Below, one piece after another: positions 8,152 through 16,137 of a stretch of DNA of 32,147 nucleotides. The position numbers and the translations under genes are program-made. A model generated the notes under the pieces. The model saw only the letters and a program-made list of their open reading frames with translations. It was not told the DNA's origin and searched no databases. The DNA lies in assembly GCF_000949295.1 (NCBI RefSeq), contig NZ_JXYS01000089.1:1-32147 (forward strand), written 5' to 3'. This DNA is from Acidithrix ferrooxidans. Lineage in GTDB: Bacteria > Actinomycetota > Acidimicrobiia > Acidimicrobiales > Acidimicrobiaceae. Position 1 is the first letter of the stretch. Each line of letters begins with the position of its first letter.

Positions 8152-8958
8152 ATGCTAGATTTAGAACCCCTATGGTTTGATTCACATTGTCATATCCAGG
8201 AGGCACAGAGTCCAAATGAGATAATCGAGGAGTGCCGCCAAAATAATCTGGGCGGATTGATCAACGTAGGTACGACTTTCGCCACCTCTCGTCAAGCGGT
8301 CGATGTTACCTCCAAGGTAGCCCTTGACTTTGAAGGTATGATATTTGGCGCAACTGTCGGTATTCATCCTCACGATGCCGAGGAGGTTGCTGGCGATCAA
8401 TTTGGGGGTTTTTCTGACTTTGCTAAGGAGGCTAAGACAAATTTCCCTGATTTGATCTGTGGAGTTGGTGAATGCGGCCTCGACTATTTTTATGACTACA
8501 GTGACCGAGCCACCCAGAGAGATATCTTTGATAGACAGATCGCTTTGGCCGCAGAGTTGGGTCTTCCGGTCGTGATTCACACTCGAGATGCCTGGGAAGA
8601 TACCTTTTCCATAATGGAGAATTATCCAAATCATCCCTATGTGCTTCACTGTTTCACCGGGGGACCAGCTGAAATGGAACGATGTTTGACCTTTGAATCG
8701 ATGATCTCTTTCTCTGGAATTGTCACTTTTAAAACCGCTCAATTGAATGCGGAAGCTGCCAAGATTTGCCCCATGGATAGGATTATTATTGAGACAGATT
8801 CGCCATTTCTTACTCCGGTTCCACACCGAGGGAAGCCGAATGTTCCTCACTTTGTTTCACTAACGGGTGGGTTTATCGCTAATTTAAAGGCGATGGATCC
8901 CCTTGTCTTTTCTAGGCAAACTTTTGAAAATACCCTGCGTACCTTTGCGCTAGGCTAG
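8152..8958 (+). CDS. tatD: TatD-family metal-dependent DNase
   Basis: A 268-residue TIM-barrel hydrolase of the TatD family, cytoplasmic 3'-5' exonucleases linked to DNA fragmentation and oxidative-damage repair. The metal ligands are in place: DSHCH (residues 10-14), GVGECGLDY, VIHTRD, LHCFTG and IETDSPFLTP. The C-terminal GKPNVPHFV is also typical. GGAG at 8142-8145 supports the ATG at 8152. It follows metG closely, the usual actinobacterial order. The long minus-strand frame opposite this gene is a shadow. Confidence 0.94.
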   Translation: MLDLEPLWFDSHCHIQEAQSPNEIIEECRQNNLGGLINVGTTFATSRQAVDVTSKVALDFEGMIFGATVGIHPHDAEEVAGDQFGGFSDFAKEAKTNFPDLICGVGECGLDYFYDYSDRATQRDIFDRQIALAAELGLPVVIHTRDAWEDTFSIMENYPNHPYVLHCFTGGPAEMERCLTFESMISFSGIVTFKTAQLNAEAAKICPMDRIIIETDSPFLTPVPHRGKPNVPHFVSLTGGFIANLKAMDPLVFSRQTFENTLRTFALG

Positions 8959-9310
8959 GAAGTTTGCTCATCTTATTTTGGCGCATTAAAGTGCTGGTTG
9001 CATAGGTTTTTGATAGCAATTGACCTTGTTTGGTCCAACTTATGGTAGTTTATATAGAGCCGCGGAGACGCCAGAGAAAAGGTAGTTTCCCCAGAGAGCG
9101 GCAAGCCAGTTCTCGTAATAATCAATACGAGGATTTAGGCGCCTTCTTGCTCGTAGCGACTAGTTGCATTTGTCCTCCATTCCGGGAGAGGACTAACTCT
9201 TTGATCTCGAGTTGCAGCTAATTGCATGCCAAAAATAGTTTTGGCCCAAAAGAAAGTGAAGCGATAACGCCCAAGACACACGAATAGTTCTATCCAGTCG
9301 TACTGAACGC
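8959..9310 (+). promoter_or_regulatory. Long leader region of the RlpA-like gene
   Basis: There is no gene here. Two clear hairpins are present: CTCGTA at 9112-9117 with TACGAG at 9126-9131, and GTCCTC with GAGGAC around 9170-9192. A weak promoter candidate is TTGACC at 9020-9025, but its best -10 (TATGGT at 9041) is only 15 bases away. In many Actinobacteria a c-di-AMP (ydaO) riboswitch precedes cell-wall lytic genes; its conserved core was not found here. Confidence 0.35.
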
Positions 9311-10036
9311 TTGAAAGGTTTACACTTGACGGTTCAAAACTACTGGAGAAGTTATGTCGTATTGCCATTAAGTTTTAGCGCAACCTTAATTTCACCGCAA
9401 CTTCTCCAAAATCATAACTCTGCTTTTAACTCTAAAAGTGGGTCGCAAATCAGCGCGATTGCACCCAAATTATCCGATCCACAAGGCCAGAATCTCTCGC
9501 TTGGTAGGCGCAATCTATCGATCATGAGTGCAAAAGCCCTGACTAATGCAGTGGCTAATAAAAGCCATCCATCAAACGTCCCTGTAGAGGCTCTCTCGTT
9601 TGGAGCCCTTATGCCTATCGATGTGGCCTTAATTTCGACTGTGGTATCGCCAGCGATTCCAGTGACAGTTGCGTTGCCGCCAGCGCCGGTGGTAGTGCCG
9701 CCAGCGCCGGTGGTAGTGCCGCCAGCGCCGGTGGTAGTGTCGTCAGCGCCGGTGGTAGTGTCGTCAGCGCCGGTGGTAGTGTCGTCAGCGCTGACTCACG
9801 TCATGAGTGGCATCGGTTCTTGGTACGCAACGTTCTTTGGCAGTTGTGCTAACCTGTCGGCTCCTTTTGGGACGATTATTACGATTACTGACCTATCTAC
9901 AGGCAAGTCGACTACCTGTAGGGTAGATGACCGAGGACCCTATGTAACTGGGCGGGTTATAGATCTTTCGCCGGATGTATTCTCTCAGCTGTCTTCTTTG
10001 TCGAATGGTCTGATACCCGTGAAGATCTCCTGGTAG
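9311..10036 (+). CDS. Exported RlpA-like protein with a double-psi beta-barrel domain
   Basis: A 241-residue protein. An N-terminal hydrophobic stretch (YVVLPLSFSATLIS) suggests a signal peptide or anchor. A long Ser/Ala/Pro linker follows, with a seven-residue repeat: three PPAPVVV then two SSAPVVV. The last ~75 residues are a DPBB domain of the RlpA/expansin type, with GIGSWYATFFGS, TTCRVDDRGPYVTGRVIDLS and two Cys. DPBB proteins bind or cleave peptidoglycan. The conserved Asp (VDDRGPY) fits a catalytic role, but lytic activity is not proven. TTG 9311 is a tentative start. It sits between tatD and ksgA, where Actinobacteria usually carry rpfB, so a cell-wall growth role is likely (inference). 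Confidence 0.82.
   Translation: MKGLHLTVQNYWRSYVVLPLSFSATLISPQLLQNHNSAFNSKSGSQISAIAPKLSDPQGQNLSLGRRNLSIMSAKALTNAVANKSHPSNVPVEALSFGALMPIDVALISTVVSPAIPVTVALPPAPVVVPPAPVVVPPAPVVVSSAPVVVSSAPVVVSSALTHVMSGIGSWYATFFGSCANLSAPFGTIITITDLSTGKSTTCRVDDRGPYVTGRVIDLSPDVFSQLSSLSNGLIPVKISW
9677..9793 (+). repeat. 21-bp minisatellite inside the RlpA-like gene
   Basis: Five full copies of a 21-bp unit, CCGCCAGCGCCGGTGGTAGTG, at 9677, 9698 and 9719, and TCGTCAGCGCCGGTGGTAGTG at 9740 and 9761, plus a 12-base partial copy. Each copy adds seven residues to the linker without changing the frame, so length variation between strains would be tolerated. Confidence 0.93.
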
Positions 10037-10080
10037 CTAACCTTAGATAGATTGAATCTAATAATGCTAGGCGGTCTGGG

Positions 10081-10968
10081 TTGAATATAAAAGATGTGGG
10101 CATAACCAAGAGTGAGATCGCAGCTCTCCTTGGAGATGCCTCGCTTTCTCCGAAGAGATCACTAGGGCAGAATTTCTTAATCGATTCGAGCGTCGCAACC
10201 GCAATTGCACGCTTGGCAGATCCAGATGGACGAAGAATCTTTGAGATTGGACCTGGTCTAGGATCTCTAACCGTTTTTTTAGCAACTCTGGGACAAGACG
10301 TTGTTGTGCTGGAGAAAGATGAAAAGATTGCCGAGTCGTTACAGAAAGTATTGGCCCGCCGAGAGATCTCAAATGTTGAGGTTATAAATGGAGACGCGCT
10401 TCTCTTTGATATTCTGGGCTACTGTGATGATAGACAAATTAGAACAGTCGCCGGTAATCTCCCATATAACATATCCGTGCCCCTGATACTTTCTTTGGTT
10501 GAAAGGCCAAGCAGTTTAGAGAGTCTATCTTTCTTAGTTCAAAAGGAAGTAGCTCACCGATTGTGTGCAGTTCCTGGCGGTAAAAACTGTTCTTTTGTCT
10601 CGCTTAAACTCGCGGTCTATTGCGACTCAAAGGTTGAGTTAGACGTTTCCAATGATGCCTTTGTGCCCAAGCCAAATATTACTTCGTCTGTAATTGTATT
10701 AAAGCCAACGAGTCGTAATGTATCTTGCTATTCTTCTGGTGCAATCGATATCGCATTTTCGATTGCTAGGATTGGCTTCAGCCATCGTCGCCAGATGCTG
10801 AGAAGAAACTTAACTGATCCGATGATAAGAGCAGGTATGGTAGCGCTTGAGATTTCGCAGGAAAAGCGAGCTGAGGAAGTTACGACCACCCAATGGCTGG
10901 ATCTGGGAGATTGGTTGGCGAGGCAAGGCTACCAGGGCCCTGAGAACGGAGTTGTGGACCAACAATGA
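10081..10968 (+). CDS. ksgA: 16S rRNA (adenine(1518)-N6/adenine(1519)-N6)-dimethyltransferase
   Basis: KsgA/RsmA dimethylates two adjacent adenines in the 3' hairpin of 16S rRNA, a late small-subunit maturation step. Motifs visible: KRSLGQNFLID (residues 25-35), the SAM site FEIGPGLGSLT (54-64), acidic VLEKD (76-80), NGDAL (103-107), and catalytic NLPYNIS (126-132). The C-terminal helical domain (GFSHRRQMLRRNL) is present. The length of 295 is normal. The first codon used here is TTG 10081, with GGTCTGGG just before; GTG 10096 is an in-frame alternative. Its TGA overlaps the ispE start in an ATGA. Confidence 0.94.
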   Translation: MNIKDVGITKSEIAALLGDASLSPKRSLGQNFLIDSSVATAIARLADPDGRRIFEIGPGLGSLTVFLATLGQDVVVLEKDEKIAESLQKVLARREISNVEVINGDALLFDILGYCDDRQIRTVAGNLPYNISVPLILSLVERPSSLESLSFLVQKEVAHRLCAVPGGKNCSFVSLKLAVYCDSKVELDVSNDAFVPKPNITSSVIVLKPTSRNVSCYSSGAIDIAFSIARIGFSHRRQMLRRNLTDPMIRAGMVALEISQEKRAEEVTTTQWLDLGDWLARQGYQGPENGVVDQQ

Positions 10969-11867
10969 GATGGTTTGGCTTAGAGCGATCTCCTAATTTA
11001 CTTTACGCGCCAGCAAAATTGACTTTGGGTTTGAAGGTGATTGGTCTACGTGACGACGGATATCATTTGATCGACTCCGAGATGGTGTCGGTCTCTTTAT
11101 TTGATACCTTGGAATACGAACCTGCTTCTGGTTCTGCGCTTGACCTTTCTATTGTTGACTCGTTCGGCTCTGAGGAGATTGATTTCAACATCTGCTCAGT
11201 CGCTCTAGATTCCTCCAATACCATAACAAAAGGGGCTGCATTGTTTGGAATGGGGGGCCACTGTATTGTGTACAAGAGGATACCTCCCGGTGGTGGTCTT
11301 GGTGGCGGTTCGAGTGATGTGGCAGCAATGATTAGGTATTGCACTTCAAAGTATGAACCATTGCTCAATGCCTCTGAACTTTCCAGTGCAATTCTTAGAA
11401 TCGGTGCAGATGTTCCTTTTTGCGTTGGGGTCGATCGAGCTTTCATTAGCGGTATTGGTGAAGTATTTGCTCCTGGGGTGGCCCGGCGCGATAAGTTCGT
11501 ATTGTTTTTGCTCCCTGTGCATTCTTCTACACCCCAGGTCTATCGACGATTCGATGAGATGGGTCCGAACCTTGACTCCTTGGGTGAGCTTGGAGAATTC
11601 GAAAATGATCTTGAATCTGCAGCGATTGCTGTGTCTCCCATCCTTGGTCGTTATCGCAGTGCGTTGACCGATCGGTTTAAAAGGGTGCCGAGCATGGCTG
11701 GCTCTGGCTCTACGTACTTTTGTAATGGAGACTTTGACGATTTGGACCTAAGGGCGATGGGTGAAGTTGCGGGTGCTGAATGGAGTTACGTTGATTTTGG
11801 CGACGATGGTCTTGGGGCGGTTTTAGCGGTTAGTGTACAAGAGGTTCATCGGTCGGATCTTGATTGA
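10965..11867 (+). CDS. ispE: 4-diphosphocytidyl-2-C-methyl-D-erythritol kinase
   Basis: A GHMP kinase of the non-mevalonate (MEP) isoprenoid pathway that phosphorylates the 2-hydroxyl of CDP-methylerythritol. YAPAKLTLGLKV (residues 14-25) carries the conserved Lys18, DGYHLIDSEM follows, the ATP loop is IPPGGGLGGGSSD (106-118), and GADVPF (147-152) carries the catalytic Asp149. MAGSGSTYF forms the C-terminal GHMP motif. ATG 10965 overlaps the ksgA stop by four bases, so coupling is expected. A hairpin spanning the stop codon probably ends the transcript. Confidence 0.94.
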   Translation: MRWFGLERSPNLLYAPAKLTLGLKVIGLRDDGYHLIDSEMVSVSLFDTLEYEPASGSALDLSIVDSFGSEEIDFNICSVALDSSNTITKGAALFGMGGHCIVYKRIPPGGGLGGGSSDVAAMIRYCTSKYEPLLNASELSSAILRIGADVPFCVGVDRAFISGIGEVFAPGVARRDKFVLFLLPVHSSTPQVYRRFDEMGPNLDSLGELGEFENDLESAAIAVSPILGRYRSALTDRFKRVPSMAGSGSTYFCNGDFDDLDLRAMGEVAGAEWSYVDFGDDGLGAVLAVSVQEVHRSDLD

Positions 11868-11904
11868 GGTTGAACTCAGTGAAGCTGATGATTGAGCCTC
11901 AATC
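11862..11904 (+). terminator. Hairpin at the 3' end of ispE
   Basis: GATTGAGG (11862-11869) pairs perfectly with CCTCAATC (11897-11904) around a 27-base loop. The left arm contains the ispE stop codon. An A/T-rich stretch follows, but there is no pure U-run. Confidence 0.4.
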
Positions 11905-11997
11905 ATATTAAATAGATAATAACGGTCATCATTTTGCTCATCACCGCTGTAGTGGGTTATTTAAATGTAGCTTTTGTGCAATGATCGGGAATTTGAG

Positions 11998-12037
11998 TTT
12001 AGGGCCATATTTTAGCAAATGCATCTATAGCCCTAAA
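11998..12037 (-). terminator. Hairpin just downstream of the bS22 gene
   Basis: TTTAGGGC (11998-12005) pairs with GCCCTAAA (12030-12037), extended by ATA/TAT after one mismatch. It starts five bases beyond the bS22 stop codon on the minus strand, the expected place for a terminator, although no long U-run follows. Confidence 0.45.
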
Positions 12038-12041
12038 TCAG

Positions 12042-12140
12042 CTATTTACCAGCCCTACGCTGCCAGCGTGTGGCCTTCATCATCTTCTTATGCTTCTTCT
12101 TGCGCATGCGCTTTCTTCGTTTTTTAATAAGTGATCCCAT
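12042..12140 (-). CDS. Small ribosomal-associated protein bS22 (AURKAIP1/COX24-type), 32 aa
   Basis: A very short gene encoding a strongly basic peptide: MGSLIKKRRKRMRKKKHK at the start, then KMMKATRWQRRAGK. It matches the tiny actinobacterial protein known as bS22, also annotated AURKAIP1/COX24 domain protein, which sits on the 30S subunit. Eighteen of 32 residues are Lys or Arg. There is no Shine-Dalgarno before the ATG. A possible -10, TAGCTT, ends about 10 bases upstream, so a near-leaderless mRNA is possible. A hairpin lies directly downstream. Identity rests on the whole-peptide pattern, which is distinctive. Confidence 0.88.
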   Translation of the reverse strand: MGSLIKKRRKRMRKKKHKKMMKATRWQRRAGK

Positions 12141-12499
12141 AGAAAGATAAAAGCTAGCCGCTAATTGAGCTCGATGTGTAATCGAAGGGCGGTTTTTAGA
12201 TAATTTGTTCTCGAACCTCCTGTTTTCGTCGTTTTTAGCTTGAAATCGTCCGTAATTCCTCGATGATCGGCTTGGGAGTATTCTGTTTGTGGCTTATGAA
12301 TAACTTATATTTTGATTATCAAGCTGAGAGTCTGTGGTGACGGCTGAGATCTCATGGCCATGGTATCGACCTAGCCTCGCTCATCTACTTTTTGTAGTGG
12401 TCATCATTTGGGTATCTTTGTCATTGGATTTAAGTCGATCAGCCAATTGGTCCGTTCATACCACAGCGCAGCACTGTCATGGAACCAAGGCGTCGATTG
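12141..12499. other. Region between bS22 and the TnpB relic
   Basis: Its left part is the presumed promoter region of bS22 (minus strand). Its right part may hold the eroded beginning of the TnpB element, but I cannot align residues before about 12500. Confidence 0.3.
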
Positions 12500-13885
12500 G
12501 GTTCATGGCCCTAGGTGTCAAGGAGAGTAGAAAGCCAAACGCTCTGCGAACAAGTATGACATCCAAAGGTTTCTCAACTCGCTAGATCGACAAGATCGTC
12601 CACTGCACGCCCATACCACTGAAATAATTGCACATGATTTACACGAGGTCATAACCACCTTTAGGACGAACAGTAAAACAGCTATGAAAGTTCGATCTCC
12701 TTGGCGCAAGAAGAACTACCGCCCTCTATCGTTCTCAGCTCTATCGTTCTCAGCTCTATCGTTCTCAGCTCTATCGTACTTAAGGGGGTACGGTTGGCGT
12801 ATCTCCAAAGGCCAACTCCACCTATCACTAGGAAGAGGCCGTCCACGTATTGACGTAGCGATTCCAACTATTTTGGACTCTTATGTCTAACAAGAATGTT
12901 GACCCTGAAGTGTTAACCCAAGCTATGGGGGTGAGATACAACTGTGTTGGGACCAAGACCACAGACGCTTCAGCCTCCATATCCCTTACAAGACGGTGCG
13001 TGAAGGCTCACATGGAGATGCCACCACCGCTATAGACGAGAAAATCATCAACCCTATGGCCAGTAACAGGCGTGCGACATGAGGTCGCCGAATTTAACTG
13101 TTCTAAAAGGAGGAACTTGTCATTCAGCTGGCAAAGCCCGAGCAATCAATTCCCAAAGAAATAAGGCCATAGGCAAGCACCAACATAAGATCAGCAAGTG
13201 TAAGAATGGATCACCTAGGCATCGCCGTCTAGTTGCGGCGAAGAAGAAAGTCAACTTTAAGACAAAGCTAGCACTTTGTGATTTTGACCATCAAGTCTCG
13301 CACAAGGCGGCCAATCACGTCATTAACCACAACACCGCCACACTCATAGTTGGTGACGTAAGAGGGATAGAAAAACATAGTAAAGCCAAACGATCCATGG
13401 GTCGCCACGGTCGCCAGCAACTATTCCAGTGGTCGAGAGGACGCCAAGGGCGCTATCTACAAGAAAAGACCAAGCTAGAGTTGGTTCACCAGGACGAGTC
13501 ATACTCTAGCCAAACTTGTCCAGCGTGTTTAAGACGCAACCGACCATCAGGTCGGCACTACCGATGCAAGAGCCCTATCTGTGGGTTCAGCTGTCATCGA
13601 GACGCCCTAGGAGCAATAAACATTCTCCAGAAGGCGATATACGCAGAGCACTCTCCAATTGGACTAGATACAACAATCTTAGTCACGTATCTTCGAGCTG
13701 AAAAACATTGGTCACTCAATCAACGCAAGACACACCAAAAGGTGCAGTGCCCTAAGACCAGAGCCCGAAGTAGTGCCCAGAACCGGGCCTTGTCTGAGAC
13801 ATCTCAGACAAGCAAGCCGAAACTAGCAAACTCATCTACCAGTGCTAATTCATTAGTACCAGACCAGTCGGTCCCGGTGGCGTGA
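12500..13885 (+). pseudogene. TnpB (IS200/IS605-type RNA-guided nuclease), frameshifted
   Basis: A TnpB gene is readable across several frames. KYDIQRFLNSLDRQDRPLHA starts near 12551, then WRKKNYRPLS and YGWRISKGQLHLSLGRGRP. After shifts near 12885 and 12930 come WGEIQLCWDQDHRRFSLHI and TTAIDEKIINPM (RuvC-I Asp). After a TGA at 13079-13081 a further frame runs open to 13885. It contains GDVRGIEK (RuvC-II Glu), the zinc finger TCPACLRRNRPSGRHYRCK plus CGFSC, and HRDALGAINIL (RuvC-III Asp). All catalytic residues survive, but at least three frameshifts prevent a full protein. A 15-bp unit is triplicated in-frame at 12724-12768. The open segment 13079-13885 alone would lack RuvC-I. No TnpA is present. 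Confidence 0.85.
12724..12777 (+). repeat. 15-bp tandem repeat within the TnpB relic
   Basis: CTCTATCGTTCTCAG occurs three times (12724, 12739, 12754) plus nine bases of a fourth copy. It encodes repeated ALSFS in the TnpB frame where relatives seem to have a single copy, so it is a secondary expansion. Confidence 0.92.
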
Positions 13886-13960
13886 TGGAAGCGATGTTAG
13901 GGAACCCCAACCAAACAGACGAGGCCAGAAGCCCCGTCTGTAAGGGCGTGGAGGTTCACG
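13780..13960 (+). ncRNA. Candidate omega-RNA / right end of the TnpB element
   Basis: TnpB guide RNAs normally span the 3' end of tnpB and the right element end. Here there is a perfect 11-bp inverted repeat, CTTGTCTGAGA at 13789-13799 with TCTCAGACAAG at 13802-13812. A second stem is ACAGACG at 13915-13921 with CGTCTGT at 13935-13941, with an inner GGC/GCC, and GAACC at 13902-13906 can pair with GGTTC at 13952-13956. The structure is seen; the RNA's existence and ends are inferred. The first stem's short 2-base spacing may be too tight for a normal hairpin loop. Confidence 0.35.
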
Positions 13961-14131
13961 TACCCTCTCTGTTATTTTTCGTTCATCCCGACTCATAATT
14001 CGGCTTGAGTCGGCGGTAGTGGTCGTTGGGTGATCTTTTTTTTCAATTTTCCAATTTATTAGAAAATTGCAGGTACTTTGTTTTGAGAACTTTCGCTAGA
14101 CTTTTCATGTTGAATCGCGAGCGCGATCTAT

Positions 14132-14204
14132 TGGCGGATAGTTCAATTGGCAGAACGCCTGACTTTGGATCAGGAGGTTCCAGGTTCGAGTCCTGGTCCG
14201 CCAG
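14132..14204 (+). tRNA. tRNA-Gln (anticodon TTG)
   Basis: A complete 73-base cloverleaf: acceptor TGGCGGA/TCCGCCA with discriminator G, D-stem GTTC/GAAC, anticodon stem CCTGA/TCAGG with loop CTTTGGA (TTG at 14165-14167), a five-base variable loop, and T-arm CCAGG-TTCGAGT-CCTGG. CCA is not encoded. It reads CAA codons. In Actinobacteria a tRNA-Gln often lies a short way after ispE, before glmU; here TnpB debris has pushed it away. Confidence 0.97.
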
Positions 14205-15187
14205 CAATACCAGCGATAGCCGTGCAGCGAGGTGTCTTGATCTCTATCGCAGCTACTCAGGCTGTTTGTTTCAAAACTTTTGAGATGCTTTTGATGCGCA
14301 CCCTCTGAATTGGGGTGTACTCTTATCACTGGGGTCATTAGGGCCATCGATTAGAGTTGAGTATGTGTGCAGTGGGTAAGGCCACGGCAAACCCTCAGCA
14401 GACCGAGGCCGGATAGTGCTACGGTGGTTGAAAGTTCCGCTATCGCATTCGACCAGTCGTATGCTTGATCTTTGGGCTAATATGACCGGATCAATCGAGA
14501 ACTTTTTGAGGTTGTTCAGGATGCCATGACTTTGGCTTTTGGGATTCTTTGACTATGCTGACCGTGTGGCTGGGAGATTTTCCGGGAGCTGTCCTCCAGA
14601 GGGTTCTTTCTCCTGTAATCCGAAAATGATTGGCTTTTGTGCTTCTGGCCCCAAAGGACCATCCGGGGTTGAAATGGCGAGTCAGGGTAATCTAGCTCTC
14701 ACCATTTGAAGCCAGGGTTTTCCTGTTTTGATTTTTTAGCGGGCTTGGGAAAGTTAGGAAATTGGCAATGCCAAGGAGATGAGTGATTGGAAGCCCCGGC
14801 TTATTTACGATTTGCCCGCATGCCTGGTCGAATCTGATTAGCCAAAATCATATGAACCCGTTTGGTCTGGTGACCTAATATTTCTGTTAGAGCACTAAAC
14901 AAATGGAGGTGTTCCTGCTTGATAAAGTCGGAAATTCTAGTGCCCGAGGCACGAGTAATTGCCATGGCAGTGGATTAAAAGCAAAAGAGGAGCATTATGG
15001 CCAAATGTGGACAAAGAGCCATCGAAAGAGGGTGTTGCCAGTCCTATGGCGTCTTTGTTGGAGAGGGATTGCTAAAAAACAAGGTCACTCTGGCGGGTCT
15101 CCATTTAATGGTCCAAAATTAATGTGATTTTTGGATCGGGTTGTTTCTATATGTTAGCGACTCTAAGGAAAATTCATAGAGCTTTTT
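14205..15187. other. About 1 kb with no recognisable gene
   Basis: Only short, unconvincing frames occur. A short inverted repeat (ACCC/GGGT around 14300-14318) follows the tRNA and may be its terminator. The stretch 14903-15127 is open but resembles nothing I know. Given the relics on both sides, this is probably eroded mobile or genic DNA. Confidence 0.4.
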
Positions 15188-15790
15188 GTTAAGTAGTAGT
15201 AGGTTGTTAAGCCTGTCGCCAAAGAGACCTTACCTTTTTGATATTGACATGGTATCCCTTGTCTATGACGTAGCGATATGCTCTTTTGTAACCCTGAGCT
15301 TTGTGTTCTAGGACAAACGTTCTTAGGAGTTGCGTGATCTCTTCGTCTAGATCTGCACTTTTGCGTTCAGGTGCTACGGTACGCTGCGTAGAACGATTTT
15401 GACCTGCTACTTTGCAGGCTCGTCTCTTTAGAAACCCCGAATCGTATCTGTAGTTTGCGAACTACTATGCGACGACGATTCGGGGTTAGAAGTTTCTTAT
15501 CGTCACCTCCTTGGCCATTGAGACATCAAGAGTTAGGTCGGCAACGATGCTCTTTAGAGGACGGTTCTTTAGATTCAAGTTCAATGAGTAAGCTTTACTT
15601 TGGTTCCCTTCAATGCAGCGTAGGTACTCTTCCATCGGTGCCAGGTCGTCTCGGTAAGTGCAGCGCCTTAGGGCTTTTATGGCAAAGCGGCAACTTCACT
15701 TATGGTTGCACCGTCATTTAGCATCTTGTCCCCTTCGGCGATCTTCTTGCGCACCTGCGCCCTGCTTACCTTGAGTAGAACGGGTATGCC
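15188..15790 (-). pseudogene. IS3-family transposase relic (OrfA plus start of OrfB)
   Basis: Read on the minus strand, the OrfA helix-turn-helix appears as KIAEGDKMLNDGATISEVAA near 15745, then after a shift TETTWHRWKSTYAALKGTKV. The linker leucine-zipper region LKNRPLKSIVADLTLDVSM, then AKEVTIRNF, is followed by a stop near 15490. OrfB begins as VSK, shifts one base, then reads RRACKVAGQNRSTQRTVAPE near 15390. It continues with DEEITQLLRTFVLEHKAQGY and KRAYRYVIDKGYHVNIKKVR (the HTH_21 region) and stops at about 15190. The DDE catalytic core is missing. At least three frame breaks show it is inactive. This SxxxC-x-V-x-GQxRSTQR pattern is characteristic of IS3-family OrfB. Confidence 0.8.
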
Positions 15791-16137
15791 TTTTGGACTT
15801 CACAATAATTTCCTCCATCTGCATTATGGATACAAGACTCACATTGGTAGCGGATCAATTAAATGGGAGCCTTCCAACTCATTAACTAGAGTTGAAATCC
15901 TAAAAAGAGATAGTTCGTCCGCTATGATCTCAAAGGAATGAGAATGATTGATTCTGGATCGTTAAATTTCTTTGAATTGGCGAACTAGAGCTCTTTTATA
16001 CGTCGGATGCGTGCATTTGGTCCTAAGATAGGTTTTTGTTTGGAAGCTTATCGGGCTTATCGTAGCGTAAATCATTGCAATGCATGGGATCAAAGGAGCA
16101 AAAACAGAGTGGGCTTCTATGCGGAAGAGACAGCGCA
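15791..16137 (+). promoter_or_regulatory. Upstream region of the ABC transporter with candidate promoter
   Basis: No gene is recognised. A good sigma-70-like candidate is TTGAAT at 15972-15977, a 17-bp gap, and TTTATA at 15995-16000, giving a leader of about 130 bases before the ATP-binding gene. Confidence 0.35.

Noticed and set aside
8182-8850. 222-residue minus-strand open frame opposite tatD
   Set aside because: It mirrors the codon structure of tatD, lacks a ribosome site and resembles no family; a shadow of the real gene.
8959-9310. c-di-AMP (ydaO) riboswitch before the RlpA-like gene
   Set aside because: The conserved core segments of that riboswitch are absent, although the location would have suited it.
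13079-13885. Intact 268-residue TnpB starting at 13079
   Set aside because: The RuvC-I Asp and N-terminal domains lie upstream in other frames; this is only the C-terminal part of a disrupted gene.
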